NCBI GenBank assembly: GCA_004356735.1 | Contig: SMWR01000054.1 | Span: 1-36,354 of the forward strand | DNA: 36,354 nt | Direction: 5' to 3' | Origin: Deltaproteobacteria bacterium | Lineage (GTDB): Bacteria; Myxococcota_A; UBA9160; SMWR01 | Shown: in pieces, positions 8,427-16,415 of the stretch | Layout of the letters: each line of letters starts with the position of its first letter | Numbering within the stretch: position 1 is the stretch's first letter | Program-made: the position numbers and the translations under genes | Notes under the pieces: generated by a model | The model's database searches: none | Told to the model about the DNA's origin: nothing | The model's input: the letters and a program-made list of their open reading frames with translations, nothing else

Positions 8427-8508
8427 GGGGACGTTGTTGAATATTCAACTCCCCAACCCGGGGAAACGATCGTAAACGGGACGGAGTTGAATATTCAACA
8501 ACGTCCCC
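8427..8508. repeat. Nested inverted repeat, REP/MITE-like
   Basis: The arms 8427-8452 and 8483-8508 are exact 26-base reverse complements. Each contains the 14-base palindrome GTTGAATATTCAAC, and both outer ends read GGGGACGTTGTT looking inward. The 30-base centre holds another palindrome, ACGATCGT, at 8466-8473. Each arm can fold alone, or the two can pair into one long stem. The right arm contains the stop codon and last codons of the UbiB-family gene. Such structures fit REP-type elements mobilised by IS200-like transposases, or a small non-autonomous element. That origin is inference, because no transposase is present here. Confidence 0.75.
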
Positions 8509-9889
8509 GTCCGTTTCCGCCCGCGTTTTCGAGGTCGTCGCGGTCGGGGGGAGATACGGCGTCCGGCTGCGTGGGCCGTGGGGGAAGCGGTACTCCGGCC
8601 GCGTAGGGAAAGACCGTGCGGGCCAGGTCGATCTTGGAGCCCAGCAGCTTGTTCACGCCGGTCAGTAGCCCGATTACCCGGCCCAGCAGCACCAGATGGA
8701 TGGGGATTCGCACGATCGGGTTCTGGCGAATCCGCTTGGGTACCTCGCGTCCGAAGCGCTCGGTGAATTCCTTGTCGATCTTCACTCCGTGCCGGAACTG
8801 GGTGGCGAGCTCGAGGATGAAGGCTGCGATGTCGTTCAACGAATCCGGACGCCCATCCCGGGTCTCGAAGCCGAGCTCGAGCATGGCCTCGGCCATGCTG
8901 TCGGCGTCACCCTGGATCATGGCGCTGGCGAATCGGACCGCGGTCTCCCGAAAGTGGGGCGGCAGCTCCTTGGCCAGACCGAAGTCGACGAAGACCAGGC
9001 GCGGCCGCCCGTCCTCCATGGGCTGCACCATCAAGTTGCCGGGGTGCGGGTCGGCGTGGAAGAAGCCATGGACCAGCACCTGTTCGCAGTAGGCCTCGAT
9101 CAACAGCTTGGAGACCTGCTTCGGATCGAGTCCGGCCTGCTGGAGCCCTTCGAGATCGGTGATCTTGATGCCGTCGATGAAATCCATGACGAGCACCTTG
9201 CGGGTTGTGTGCTCCCAGTGGATCCGAGGCACCGTGACGTCGTCGCGGTCTTCGAAGAAGCGGGAGATGCGTTCCGCGTTGTGGCCTTCGTTGACGAAGT
9301 TGAGCTCCCGGGGCACGTGGGTGCGCAGCTCATCGATGAGTGGCATCAGTTCGAAGTCGCGCTCCAGGAACTCGACAGCGCGAAACAGCGCGCGCAGGTT
9401 GCGCAGATCGTCGCGGACCAGGGCTTCGATTTCGGGGTACTGAACCTTGACGGCAACGCGTTCGCCGCTGCGCAGCCGGGCCTCGTGGACCTGGGCCAGT
9501 GAAGCGGAAGCGATTGGCTCCACCGAGAAGAAGCTGAAGAAGTCGCCGAGGGGTCCGCCCAGCTCGGTTTCGACGGTGTCTCGCACCACGGGGAACGGGT
9601 GTGCGGGAACCCGGTCCTGGAGCTTCGAAAGAACGTCGACATAAGCGGGCGGCAGGATGTCGGCGCGGGTTCCCAGGAATTGGCAGCCCTTGAGAATCAT
9701 CCCCTGGAGCTCGATTGCCGCCTGGTAGATCGACTCAGCGCTGGTTCGGTGGAACTTCTGCCAGCGCTCGTCCATGTCGCGCGGCGCCAGTCGGTTCTCG
9801 ATGAAGCGGTGAGCGCGCAGGCCCAGATAGATGCGACCGAAGGTGGTGCCGATCCGGCGCGCCCGATAGAGGCGCTGGCCCGCGCGCAC
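8495..9889 (-). CDS. UbiB/AarF/ABC1-family atypical kinase
   Basis: The 464-aa product belongs to the ABC1 atypical kinase-like family (UbiB/COQ8), whose members are ATPases supporting isoprenoid quinone synthesis or lipid handling at the membrane. Visible motifs are ASASLAQVHEA (from residue 127), the ATP-site lysine in AVKVQYP (Lys148), then FHADPHPGNLMV and VFVDFGLAKEL. The family's KxGQ motif reads KGCQ (residues 67-70, LKGCQFLGTRADILP), an unusual form. A C-terminal hydrophobic stretch (HLVLLGRVIGLLTGV) could contact the membrane. The GTG at 9889, seven bases after the upstream stop, was chosen because the frame further upstream is Pro/Arg/Thr-rich; an ATG at 9952 is the alternative. Its C-terminus runs into the nested repeat. 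Confidence 0.9.
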   Translation of the reverse strand: MRAGQRLYRARRIGTTFGRIYLGLRAHRFIENRLAPRDMDERWQKFHRTSAESIYQAAIELQGMILKGCQFLGTRADILPPAYVDVLSKLQDRVPAHPFPVVRDTVETELGGPLGDFFSFFSVEPIASASLAQVHEARLRSGERVAVKVQYPEIEALVRDDLRNLRALFRAVEFLERDFELMPLIDELRTHVPRELNFVNEGHNAERISRFFEDRDDVTVPRIHWEHTTRKVLVMDFIDGIKITDLEGLQQAGLDPKQVSKLLIEAYCEQVLVHGFFHADPHPGNLMVQPMEDGRPRLVFVDFGLAKELPPHFRETAVRFASAMIQGDADSMAEAMLELGFETRDGRPDSLNDIAAFILELATQFRHGVKIDKEFTERFGREVPKRIRQNPIVRIPIHLVLLGRVIGLLTGVNKLLGSKIDLARTVFPYAAGVPLPPRPTQPDAVSPPDRDDLENAGGNGRGRC

Positions 9890-9896
9890 CCTGGCG

Positions 9897-11228
9897 TTAC
9901 CAGAGCTCGGGCGGCTTGGAGGGGCAGGACCAGGACGCGTCAAAGGATTCATCGCCGTTGGAGGCACCGCCGGAGTCCTCGGCGTCTTCCTCTTCGTCCG
10001 CGTAATCGTCGTCTTCATAGGACGGTGTGTAGGCGCACTCCACCCAGCGCGGCGCTGGGAACTCGAGGATGTAGCTCGAGCCGAAGCTCCGATACCTGAA
10101 CTCTCCGTCGTAGAGGAATCCGAAGCCGATGGACGGCGTCGGCACCGCGTCGAGATAATTGGCCTCGACGAGTTCGATCATTTCATCCGGGTAGATCTCT
10201 TCCTGCTCGAGGTAGGCGGCAAGCGCGTCGTTGATACTCCGCGCCTGCTGTTCGCGGGTCACGTAGTAGTCCCAGCGCGCCCAGACTTCGCCGATGATGA
10301 GTGGGACGGCGATCAGTACAGCGCCGGCGGCCATGTGCAGGACTCGTGCATCGAGCTTCTCGGGGCGGCCGCGAACGCCGACGGTGCTGGCCAGGGCGAT
10401 CGCCAGGGCGCATGCCACGGCGATTGGAATGTAGGTCTCGGCGCCCGCCCGAAAGGGCAGCAGGCTCATGGCCGAGCCCGCCGCCACGAACAGCAGCGGA
10501 GCGGTCACACCCAGCATCACGCCGCCGATGATCAGCGGGATCTTCTGGTCGGGATGCCGATGGGACAGGGCGATGCCGCCAGTGCCCATCGCGGCGCCCA
10601 TCAGCCAGAGCATCACGAAAAGGGTTCCCACCTCCATGCCGAAAACGGGTACGGCCGGCCACGGGGAGATGCTGAACTGGAGGCTTGGGTTGGTGCCGGT
10701 GGCGTTTCGGATGAATCCGACCACCACGCAGAAGACGGGCAGGAACAGCGCGATCCGAAGCGGCCAGCGGCGGCGCAGCCAGCTCTCGGCCAGGAACGGC
10801 GTGGCCAGGGAGAAGCCGAGTGTGATGGCCATGCATGCCAGGACCGCCGACGTGCGCCAGTAGAAGAACTCCCAGATCCGGGACGCCGCATCGCCGTAGT
10901 AGGTGAAGAGAACGCAGGCGACCACCGCGCTGTACCCGAGCGCCCGCGCGACGGCCGAGCGTCCGGTGAGGAAGACGGCGATCGTCAGTGCGAGCGCCGG
11001 GAATGTCAAGATTGCGATCAAGAGACCGGTGCTCTCGAAGGCGAAGGAAAGCCAGGTTGCGCGGGTCATGAACCCCGTCGGTTGGTACCAGGCAGGATCG
11101 ATCGTGACCGGCGCCGGTCCGATTCCCTGATGAACGAGATAGGCCCAGAGCACGGCGAGCACTCCGAAGACCCAGCAGAGCCAATCCAGCTTGCGCTCTG
11201 CGCGGGTCGAAGCTTCGCTGGCGGTCAC
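9897..11228 (-). CDS. Polytopic membrane protein with a pilin-like C-terminal domain
   Basis: This 443-aa protein has about ten predicted membrane segments over residues 15-325. A soluble tail then contains ALAAYLEQEEIYPDEM, LVEANYLDAVPTP and FGSSYILEFPAP. The tail resembles the globular part of type II pseudopilins and pilin-like proteins (helix, xYP, L-V-P-YLDxVP, Tyr-rich strands) but lacks a prepilin leader and is fused after the membrane domain. The extreme C-terminus is very acidic (YEDDDYADEEEDAED) and then Cys/Pro-rich. The membrane part matches no family I can name. The gene overlaps the upstream 137-aa gene by four bases (ATGA) and precedes the UbiB-family gene. The pilin resemblance is moderate. 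Confidence 0.7.
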   Translation of the reverse strand: MTASEASTRAERKLDWLCWVFGVLAVLWAYLVHQGIGPAPVTIDPAWYQPTGFMTRATWLSFAFESTGLLIAILTFPALALTIAVFLTGRSAVARALGYSAVVACVLFTYYGDAASRIWEFFYWRTSAVLACMAITLGFSLATPFLAESWLRRRWPLRIALFLPVFCVVVGFIRNATGTNPSLQFSISPWPAVPVFGMEVGTLFVMLWLMGAAMGTGGIALSHRHPDQKIPLIIGGVMLGVTAPLLFVAAGSAMSLLPFRAGAETYIPIAVACALAIALASTVGVRGRPEKLDARVLHMAAGAVLIAVPLIIGEVWARWDYYVTREQQARSINDALAAYLEQEEIYPDEMIELVEANYLDAVPTPSIGFGFLYDGEFRYRSFGSSYILEFPAPRWVECAYTPSYEDDDYADEEEDAEDSGGASNGDESFDASWSCPSKPPELW

Positions 11229-11638
11229 TTCTCTTCCTCGTTCTCTTTCAGCGCGGCGTGGAACTCGTTCACGGTGCCGCCCTCCGGCCCCTTGAGCCGG
11301 ATCTCCGCCTTCACCTCGAGGGTACGGCCTTCCAGAATTTCTCGCATGATGGCTGCAAGATCCATCTGCTGCATCGACTGGGCGATCTCGAAGCTCAGGC
11401 GCTCGAGGAACTCCTTGCGAGTGCGCTCGCTCTGCTCTGTCGCAAAGTCCATCCAGTCCTTGGGGAGGGTGTCACCGAGGGCCTTGCGGATTGTTTCTTC
11501 GGTCAGGAAGAAGCCGGAGAGTCCGATGGAAAGCGCGCGGCGCGCGAACTCGGGCAAGGCGGGCTTGCGCTCGCTCCCTGCTTTGGATTCCACCTCATCG
11601 GTGACGGGCTCTTTTTTATTCCCTCGATCCAGCGCCAT
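11225..11638 (-). CDS. Conserved-looking 137-aa protein of unknown function
   Basis: The product is soluble and helical, with a Lys/Glu-rich N-terminus, an amphipathic middle (RRALSIGLSGFFLTEE then FLERLSFEIAQSMQQM) and a basic strand-like end (LEVKAEIRLKG). The pattern is reminiscent of phasin-like or scaffold proteins, but I do not recognise a specific family. It is the first gene of the minus-strand trio. Its start lies only 17 bases from the oppositely transcribed CBS gene, so the two promoters must overlap or lie inside each other's coding sequence. Confidence 0.7.
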   Translation of the reverse strand: MALDRGNKKEPVTDEVESKAGSERKPALPEFARRALSIGLSGFFLTEETIRKALGDTLPKDWMDFATEQSERTRKEFLERLSFEIAQSMQQMDLAAIMREILEGRTLEVKAEIRLKGPEGGTVNEFHAALKENEEEK

Positions 11639-11655
11639 GGAGTAGATTGCCTTTT

Positions 11656-12081
11656 ATGAGCCGGACCCGGGTTCGCGACATCATGCCCCGCAAGATGGTC
11701 ACGATCAGCGAGAGCGACAGGCTGTCGACGGTCGAGGATATCATGACGCTGGGTCACGTGCGCCACATGCCCGTGGTTCACGCTGGGAAGCTCGTAGGCG
11801 TCGTCTCAGAACGCGACCTGCTGCGCGCATCCCTCTCGAACCTGAACGAGTTCGGCAACGAGGAGCGCCGGGCCTTTCTCCAGGTGGTGGAGATCGGGCG
11901 GGTGATGTCGACTCCGCCCGTCGTGACCGCGCTCGAAACGAGCGTCGAGGATGCGGCCCGGGTGATGGCGGAACGCAAGATCGGCTGTCTGCCCGTGGTC
12001 GACGGTGACCGTTTGCTGGGTCTGATCACCGAAACCGATATTCTCCGCTACTTCGCCGGGATGGTGAGCGCCGAAGACTGA
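11656..12081 (+). CDS. Two-CBS-domain protein
   Basis: The 141-aa protein consists of a CBS pair (a Bateman module), which binds adenine nucleotides and usually senses energy state. The first CBS shows VRDIMPRKMVTISESD and RHMPVVHAGKLVGVVSERDLL; the second shows VMSTPPVVTALETS and IGCLPVVDGDRLLGLITETDIL. No effector domain is attached, so it probably works as a free-standing regulator. The ATG at 11656 was chosen over a TTG at 11647 because the protein then begins directly at the CBS fold. Its stop lies five bases from the convergent MATE gene. Confidence 0.92.
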   Translation: MSRTRVRDIMPRKMVTISESDRLSTVEDIMTLGHVRHMPVVHAGKLVGVVSERDLLRASLSNLNEFGNEERRAFLQVVEIGRVMSTPPVVTALETSVEDAARVMAERKIGCLPVVDGDRLLGLITETDILRYFAGMVSAED

Positions 12082-12086
12082 GGCGA

Positions 12087-13457
12087 TCACACCTCGATCC
12101 GCTTCCAGCGGCCCGAGGCGAAGCGCCAGCTCAGCAGCACGGCCTTGACACTCCAGTCCGCCAGCAGGCAGCACCACACGGCCTCCACGGTGCCGAACAG
12201 GGGCTTGGCAACGACGACGGCCAACCCCAGTCGGAACACCAACAGCCCGGTCAGGACGACCACGAGCGGGAAGCGCGTGTCCCCTGCGCCACGCAGGCCG
12301 CCGCCCAACGCGAACTCGACCGCCATGGCCGGCTGTGCGGCGCCCAGGATCCAGATGAAGCTGACCGTCAGGTCGATGGTCTCCTGTCCGACGGCGCCAA
12401 AGACGTTAGCCAGGGGACGCGCGAACACGATGATCACCAGCCCCAGGCCACCCATCACGGCAACGGCATTGATTGCACTGCGCCAACCGAGCCGCTCGGC
12501 CACCTGGGGCAGGCCGGCGCCGAGGTTCTGTCCGACCAGGGTCGAAGCCGCCATCGAAAAGCCCATGCCGGGAACGAAGCAGAACGACAAGATGCGCACG
12601 CCGATCAGGTAGGCCGAGATGGCCGCGGTCGAAAAGGATGACACGATGCCCATGAAGATGAGCAGTCCGCCGCTGAAGATGGCCTGCTCGACGGCCGTCG
12701 GCAGTCCGATGCGCAGCAGCCGCCAGGACAGGGCCCGTGTCACGCTGGCGCGCCAGCCAAGCATCGGGAGAATCAGCTTGTCCCGTTGCCAGAGTGCCGC
12801 CATCACGGTGGCGGCAAACAGGAATACGAAGCCGGTCGCCCAGGCGGAGCCCTCCGCACCGAGCTCGGGCGCTCCCAGCTCGCCGAAGATCAACGCGTAG
12901 TCGAGGACGACGTTGAGCAGCACCGTCAGCGAGCCGACGATCAGCGGTGTGCGAACGTCGCCGGCGGCTCTCAACGCCTGTGCCAGGGTGATCTCGATCG
13001 CAAACGGAATCTGGAACAGGAGCAGGATGGCGAGACACGTCCCGCCGAGAGCGGCCACCTCGGGCTCGACCTGGAGCACCGCCACGATCGGTTCGCTCCA
13101 GGGAATCACGGCCATGATCAGGATCCCCCCGACGACGGAGAGTGCGACGGAGCAGTGCGTGGCTCGGGCCGCTTCTTCCATGTTGCCGGCACCGCACTCC
13201 CGGGAGACGATGGCCATCGTTCCCGTCGTGACGGCCGTCAAGACGGCGAAGCTGAAGAAGTGGATCTGGAGCGCGATGCCAACCCCGGCGATGGCCTCGG
13301 TGCCGAGCGACGACACGAACATGAAGTCGACAACGCCCACCAGCGAGTGCAGCGCGAAGAGCGCCATCGTAGGCCAGGCGAGTTGCCAGACTCCCGTCGC
13401 CGGCGGCGTGACGACGGTCTCCTCCGCCGGACCCGATTCGTGTCGGCTGCCGTTCAC
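12087..13457 (-). CDS. MATE-family multidrug/Na+ antiporter
   Basis: This 456-aa protein has the twelve-segment layout and internal two-fold repeat of MATE exporters, which expel cationic drugs or metabolites using a sodium or proton gradient. Family blocks are QLAWPTMALFALHSLVGVVD near the N-terminus, QALRAAGDVRTP, and in the second half LVGQNLGAG and GGLRGAGDTRFP. The start is the GTG at 13457, whose bases overlap the stop of a small upstream ORF as GTGA. The 3' end is five bases from the CBS gene, so the two transcripts converge almost without a gap. The substrate cannot be read from sequence. Confidence 0.93.
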   Translation of the reverse strand: MNGSRHESGPAEETVVTPPATGVWQLAWPTMALFALHSLVGVVDFMFVSSLGTEAIAGVGIALQIHFFSFAVLTAVTTGTMAIVSRECGAGNMEEAARATHCSVALSVVGGILIMAVIPWSEPIVAVLQVEPEVAALGGTCLAILLLFQIPFAIEITLAQALRAAGDVRTPLIVGSLTVLLNVVLDYALIFGELGAPELGAEGSAWATGFVFLFAATVMAALWQRDKLILPMLGWRASVTRALSWRLLRIGLPTAVEQAIFSGGLLIFMGIVSSFSTAAISAYLIGVRILSFCFVPGMGFSMAASTLVGQNLGAGLPQVAERLGWRSAINAVAVMGGLGLVIIVFARPLANVFGAVGQETIDLTVSFIWILGAAQPAMAVEFALGGGLRGAGDTRFPLVVVLTGLLVFRLGLAVVVAKPLFGTVEAVWCCLLADWSVKAVLLSWRFASGRWKRIEV

Positions 13458-13582
13458 GAGGCGAATTCATTCCAACGCGCCAGGATGTGTCGGGCAATTC
13501 GATCGGCGAGCGCGGTGGTTCGGGTCAGGCGCCGGGGACCTCGCGGGGGGGTGTGCCAAGACGTCGGGTTGAGGGGGTGCAT
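13454..13582 (-). CDS. Possible 42-aa leader ORF before the MATE gene
   Basis: An ATG at 13582 opens 42 codons ending TGA at 13454-13456, overlapping the GTG start of the MATE gene. The peptide is basic with many Arg and Thr (MHPLNPTSWHTPP, later RIARHILARWNEF). No convincing ribosome binding site precedes it. It could be a real small protein, a leader controlling exporter translation, or chance; I recognise no family. The rest of the gap between the MATE and PLP genes shows no feature. Confidence 0.3.
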   Translation of the reverse strand: MHPLNPTSWHTPPRGPRRLTRTTALADRIARHILARWNEFAS

Positions 13583-13616
13583 GGGGTCGCCTTTCGTAAT
13601 ACAACGCCGACGCGTT

Positions 13617-14708
13617 TCAATCGTCGACGGGTTCTCGAAGGAAGCGCTGGAAGGCGGGCGGGATGATGGCGGCATCGAGGGGGCGAGGAGCTTGGGCCAC
13701 CACGTCGACGCCATTGTAGGTGTTCCAGAACAGGCTGGGGCCCCGAAGCCGGCCAGAGCGTGCGCGAACGACGATCTCGGCCAGGCATTTCGCGGTGTAG
13801 GTGGTCTCCAGCTGGATTCCGGCCTGCCGCGCGAGCGTCATTGCCTCGCGGGCGGCCGGGGTCACGGCGCCGTAGCACGGGCCAAGCTGGTCCTTCACAT
13901 AGTCCAGGTCCGGGTGAGCGCGGCCTCTCGACGAAATCGACGCGTCCAGGCTGGCAAGCCAGTCGATCAGCGATCCGGCGGAACCCAGGATGCGGCGTGG
14001 ACTCGGTGGCAGGACGTCGTTGACCAGTACACCGACCAGTCGGGATCGCAGACCGGTGAGGACGAGTCCGGCGGCCAGTCCGATCAGGCTCCCGCCGCTT
14101 CCGATCGCGATGTAGATGTCGGCAGGCTCCGGACAGTCACCGTGTTCGACTTGTTCGGCGAGTTCGAAGGCGGCGGCGACGAAGCCTAGGTTGCCGTGTC
14201 GCGAGGTTCCCCCGGTCGGCACATACGTTGGCCGCTCCATTCGCAGGGTCGATGTGCCGAGCACGCGAAATAACTGGGCGGCCGCGCCGGGAAGGTTGCG
14301 GCCGTAGACGAGTTTGGCGCCGTAGGCCGCATGCAGCAGCAGCGATTGCTGGACCTCGCGGGTCAGGGGTTGGTCGACGAGTATCAGGGTGGTTCTCATG
14401 CCTGCTTCCGAACCGAGGATGGTCGTCGCCAGTCCATGATGGGTGCCGAGGCCGCCGGTCGTGATCAGTCGTTCCGAGCGTCGGGCCAGTGCGGCGCCCA
14501 GGATGAACTCGAGCTTGCGCGGTTTGTTTCCGCCATAGCGTGAGCAGCTCCGATCGTCCCGCTTGATCCAGAGGTCGGGCGTGTCGGCGGGAAGTTCCGG
14601 CAGCACCAAGCGCTCCACCGGTGTCGGTCCGCTCAACAGCGGGTGCCACGGCAGAACCGCCGCGAGCGCGGGATGGGTCCGAAACAGGGCTGAGGGAGCG
14701 GCAGCCAC
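13617..14708 (-). CDS. PLP-dependent D-cysteine desulfhydrase/ACC deaminase-like enzyme
   Basis: The 363-aa product belongs to the fold-type II PLP family containing D-cysteine desulfhydrase and 1-aminocyclopropane-1-carboxylate deaminase. It has LWIKRDDRSCSRYGGNKPRK with the PLP lysine at Lys62, then TTGGLGTHHGLATT, the phosphate-binding region YIAIGSGGSLIGLAAGL, and SLFWNTYNGVDV near the end. Family enzymes release ammonia from small D-amino or cyclopropane substrates; the exact substrate here is uncertain. The GTG at 14708 was chosen because similarity begins about there. The frame remains open to 14903, but that part overlaps the divergent aldehyde dehydrogenase start. A TTG at 14738 is possible. 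Confidence 0.85.
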   Translation of the reverse strand: MAAAPSALFRTHPALAAVLPWHPLLSGPTPVERLVLPELPADTPDLWIKRDDRSCSRYGGNKPRKLEFILGAALARRSERLITTGGLGTHHGLATTILGSEAGMRTTLILVDQPLTREVQQSLLLHAAYGAKLVYGRNLPGAAAQLFRVLGTSTLRMERPTYVPTGGTSRHGNLGFVAAAFELAEQVEHGDCPEPADIYIAIGSGGSLIGLAAGLVLTGLRSRLVGVLVNDVLPPSPRRILGSAGSLIDWLASLDASISSRGRAHPDLDYVKDQLGPCYGAVTPAAREAMTLARQAGIQLETTYTAKCLAEIVVRARSGRLRGPSLFWNTYNGVDVVAQAPRPLDAAIIPPAFQRFLREPVDD

Positions 14709-14747
14709 GCCGCAGATGTGGACGAAGCGCGGCCCCAATGCAACCGA

Positions 14748-14777
14748 TTGACTTTTCCCGCGGGGATCCCGTACCCT
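14748..14777 (+). promoter_or_regulatory. Putative sigma-70 promoter for the aldehyde dehydrogenase gene
   Basis: TTGACT at 14748-14753 is followed after 18 bases by TACCCT at 14772-14777. The spacer contains the palindrome CCCGCGGG. A run of nine C follows before the ATG at 14833. The site lies in the 124-base gap between divergent genes. Confidence 0.4.
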
Positions 14778-14832
14778 CCGGAGTGCCCCCCCCCGGGACG
14801 CCCGCGCGCCACCGGTGGGATCGAGGTGCTGC

Positions 14833-16365
14833 ATGGCGGTGGTGGAGAAGGTCGAGGCGGAAGTCGGGGGACGACGACGCCTGCGTCTCTCGAATCCCGC
14901 CACTCTCGAGCCGATCGGCGAGATCGAAGTTCACGATGCGTCGGATGTTCGCGCCAGCATCGAGCGCGCCCGGAAGGTCCAGCCCGCCTGGGCCGAGTTG
15001 GCCTTCGAAGAGCGCGGCCGTTTTCTCGAGCGCGCCGTGCGCGTGATCATCGAGCGCCAGGACGAGATCGTGGACGTGATCGTTTCCGAAACGGGAAAGC
15101 CGCGCATGGAAGCCCTGTCTGCCGAGCTGATCTCGTCCTGCGATGCGCTCCAGTTCTATGCGAAGCGCGCCAAGGGTCTGCTGCGGGACCGGTCGATTCC
15201 GCTGCACCTGATGCGGACCAAGAAGCTTCGTCTCGTCTGCAAGCCGGTCGGTGTAGTGGGAATCATCACGCCCTGGAACTTTCCTTTCGCGCTCACGATC
15301 AATCCAACGGCCCAGGCCTTGATGGCCGGCAACGCGGTCGTGCTCAAGCCTTCGGAAGTCACGCCCTTCTCGGCGCTGCTGCTGGATGAGATCTTTGCGG
15401 CCGTGGGCCTTCCCGAAGGTGTCTTCACGGTCGTCACCGGCGACGGCGAGACCGGTGCCGCCCTGGTGGATGCCGGCGTTGACAAGATCTCGTTCACCGG
15501 GAGCGTTCGGACCGGCCGCAGGGTGGCCGAGGCGTGCGGACGCAACCTGACCCCGTGCACGCTGGAACTCGGGGGCAAGGATCCGATGGTGGTGTGTGCG
15601 GATGCCGATCTGGACCGCGCTGCCCGTGGCGCGGTTTTTGGTGCCTTCAGCAATTCAGGCCAGGTCTGCACGTCGACCGAGCGCGTCTACGTGGTTGACG
15701 AGGTTGCCGAAGCCTTTACCGCAAAGTGCGTGGAGCTGACCTCCGAGCTTCGTCAGGGCAGCAGCGGCGAATTCGACGTGGGCGCCATCATCTGGCCCGG
15801 CCAGATCGACATCATCGAGAGCCATGTTCGCGACGCCGTAGAGAAGGGCGCCCGTGTACTCACCGGTGGCCGTCGCAACCCCAACGAGCGGGGCTACTTC
15901 TGGGAGCCCACGGTTTTGGTCGATGTCGATCACGACATGGCCATCATGCGCGATGAGACCTTCGGTCCAGTGCTTCCGATCATGCGTGTTACCGATGAGA
16001 ACGAGGCCCTGCGTTTGGCCAACGAGACCGGCTACGGACTCAACGCTAACGTCTGGACCAAGGACAAACACCGTGGTTTCGAGCTTGCACGATCGATCGA
16101 ATCCGGCTCGGTCGTCGTGAACGATTGTATGATCACGTACGGCGTAACCGAGTCTCCCTTCGGTGGAGTCAAGCAAAGCGGCATCGGCCGGGTGAACGGC
16201 GAGATGGGGCTCAAGGGGTACTGCAACGTGCAGTCGATCGTGATCGACCGGATGGGCGCGAAGTCGGAACCGCTCTGGTACCCGTACTCGAACGACAAGC
16301 TCGGTAGGATGAAGAAGATGATGCGGTTCCTATGGGGAACCTCTCTCGGACGTTTCCTCTCGTAG
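14833..16365 (+). CDS. NAD(P)-dependent aldehyde dehydrogenase
   Basis: The 510-aa product is a member of the aldehyde dehydrogenase superfamily, oxidising an aldehyde to a carboxylate. The catalytic residues are present: Glu245 in LELGGKDP and the nucleophile Cys279 in SGQVCTSTERVYV. The cofactor and structural signatures IITPWNFPFAL and ISFTGSVRTGR also fit. The C-terminus continues about 25 residues past the usual end with a basic and aromatic tail (KLGRMKKMMRFLWG) that could touch the membrane. The closest named group seems to be succinate-semialdehyde or long-chain aldehyde dehydrogenases; the substrate is unresolved. The ATG at 14833 has a GAGG site eight bases upstream. A universal stress protein gene follows after 50 bases. 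Confidence 0.93.
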   Translation: MAVVEKVEAEVGGRRRLRLSNPATLEPIGEIEVHDASDVRASIERARKVQPAWAELAFEERGRFLERAVRVIIERQDEIVDVIVSETGKPRMEALSAELISSCDALQFYAKRAKGLLRDRSIPLHLMRTKKLRLVCKPVGVVGIITPWNFPFALTINPTAQALMAGNAVVLKPSEVTPFSALLLDEIFAAVGLPEGVFTVVTGDGETGAALVDAGVDKISFTGSVRTGRRVAEACGRNLTPCTLELGGKDPMVVCADADLDRAARGAVFGAFSNSGQVCTSTERVYVVDEVAEAFTAKCVELTSELRQGSSGEFDVGAIIWPGQIDIIESHVRDAVEKGARVLTGGRRNPNERGYFWEPTVLVDVDHDMAIMRDETFGPVLPIMRVTDENEALRLANETGYGLNANVWTKDKHRGFELARSIESGSVVVNDCMITYGVTESPFGGVKQSGIGRVNGEMGLKGYCNVQSIVIDRMGAKSEPLWYPYSNDKLGRMKKMMRFLWGTSLGRFLS

Positions 16366-16415
16366 CCGCGTGGGCGCTACGCAGCAGGGCATCGTCCGGT
16401 GAAGCGGAGAATCGG

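Noticed and set aside
8356-8508. CRISPR-like array
   Set aside because: The repeats are inverted and of different sequences, not regularly spaced direct repeats, and no cas genes are present.
12786-14189. Plus-strand frame of 467 codons across the MATE and PLP genes
   Set aside because: It spans two unrelated minus-strand genes with clear family motifs and its composition (Arg, Gly, Asp, Gln) is that of an antisense frame.
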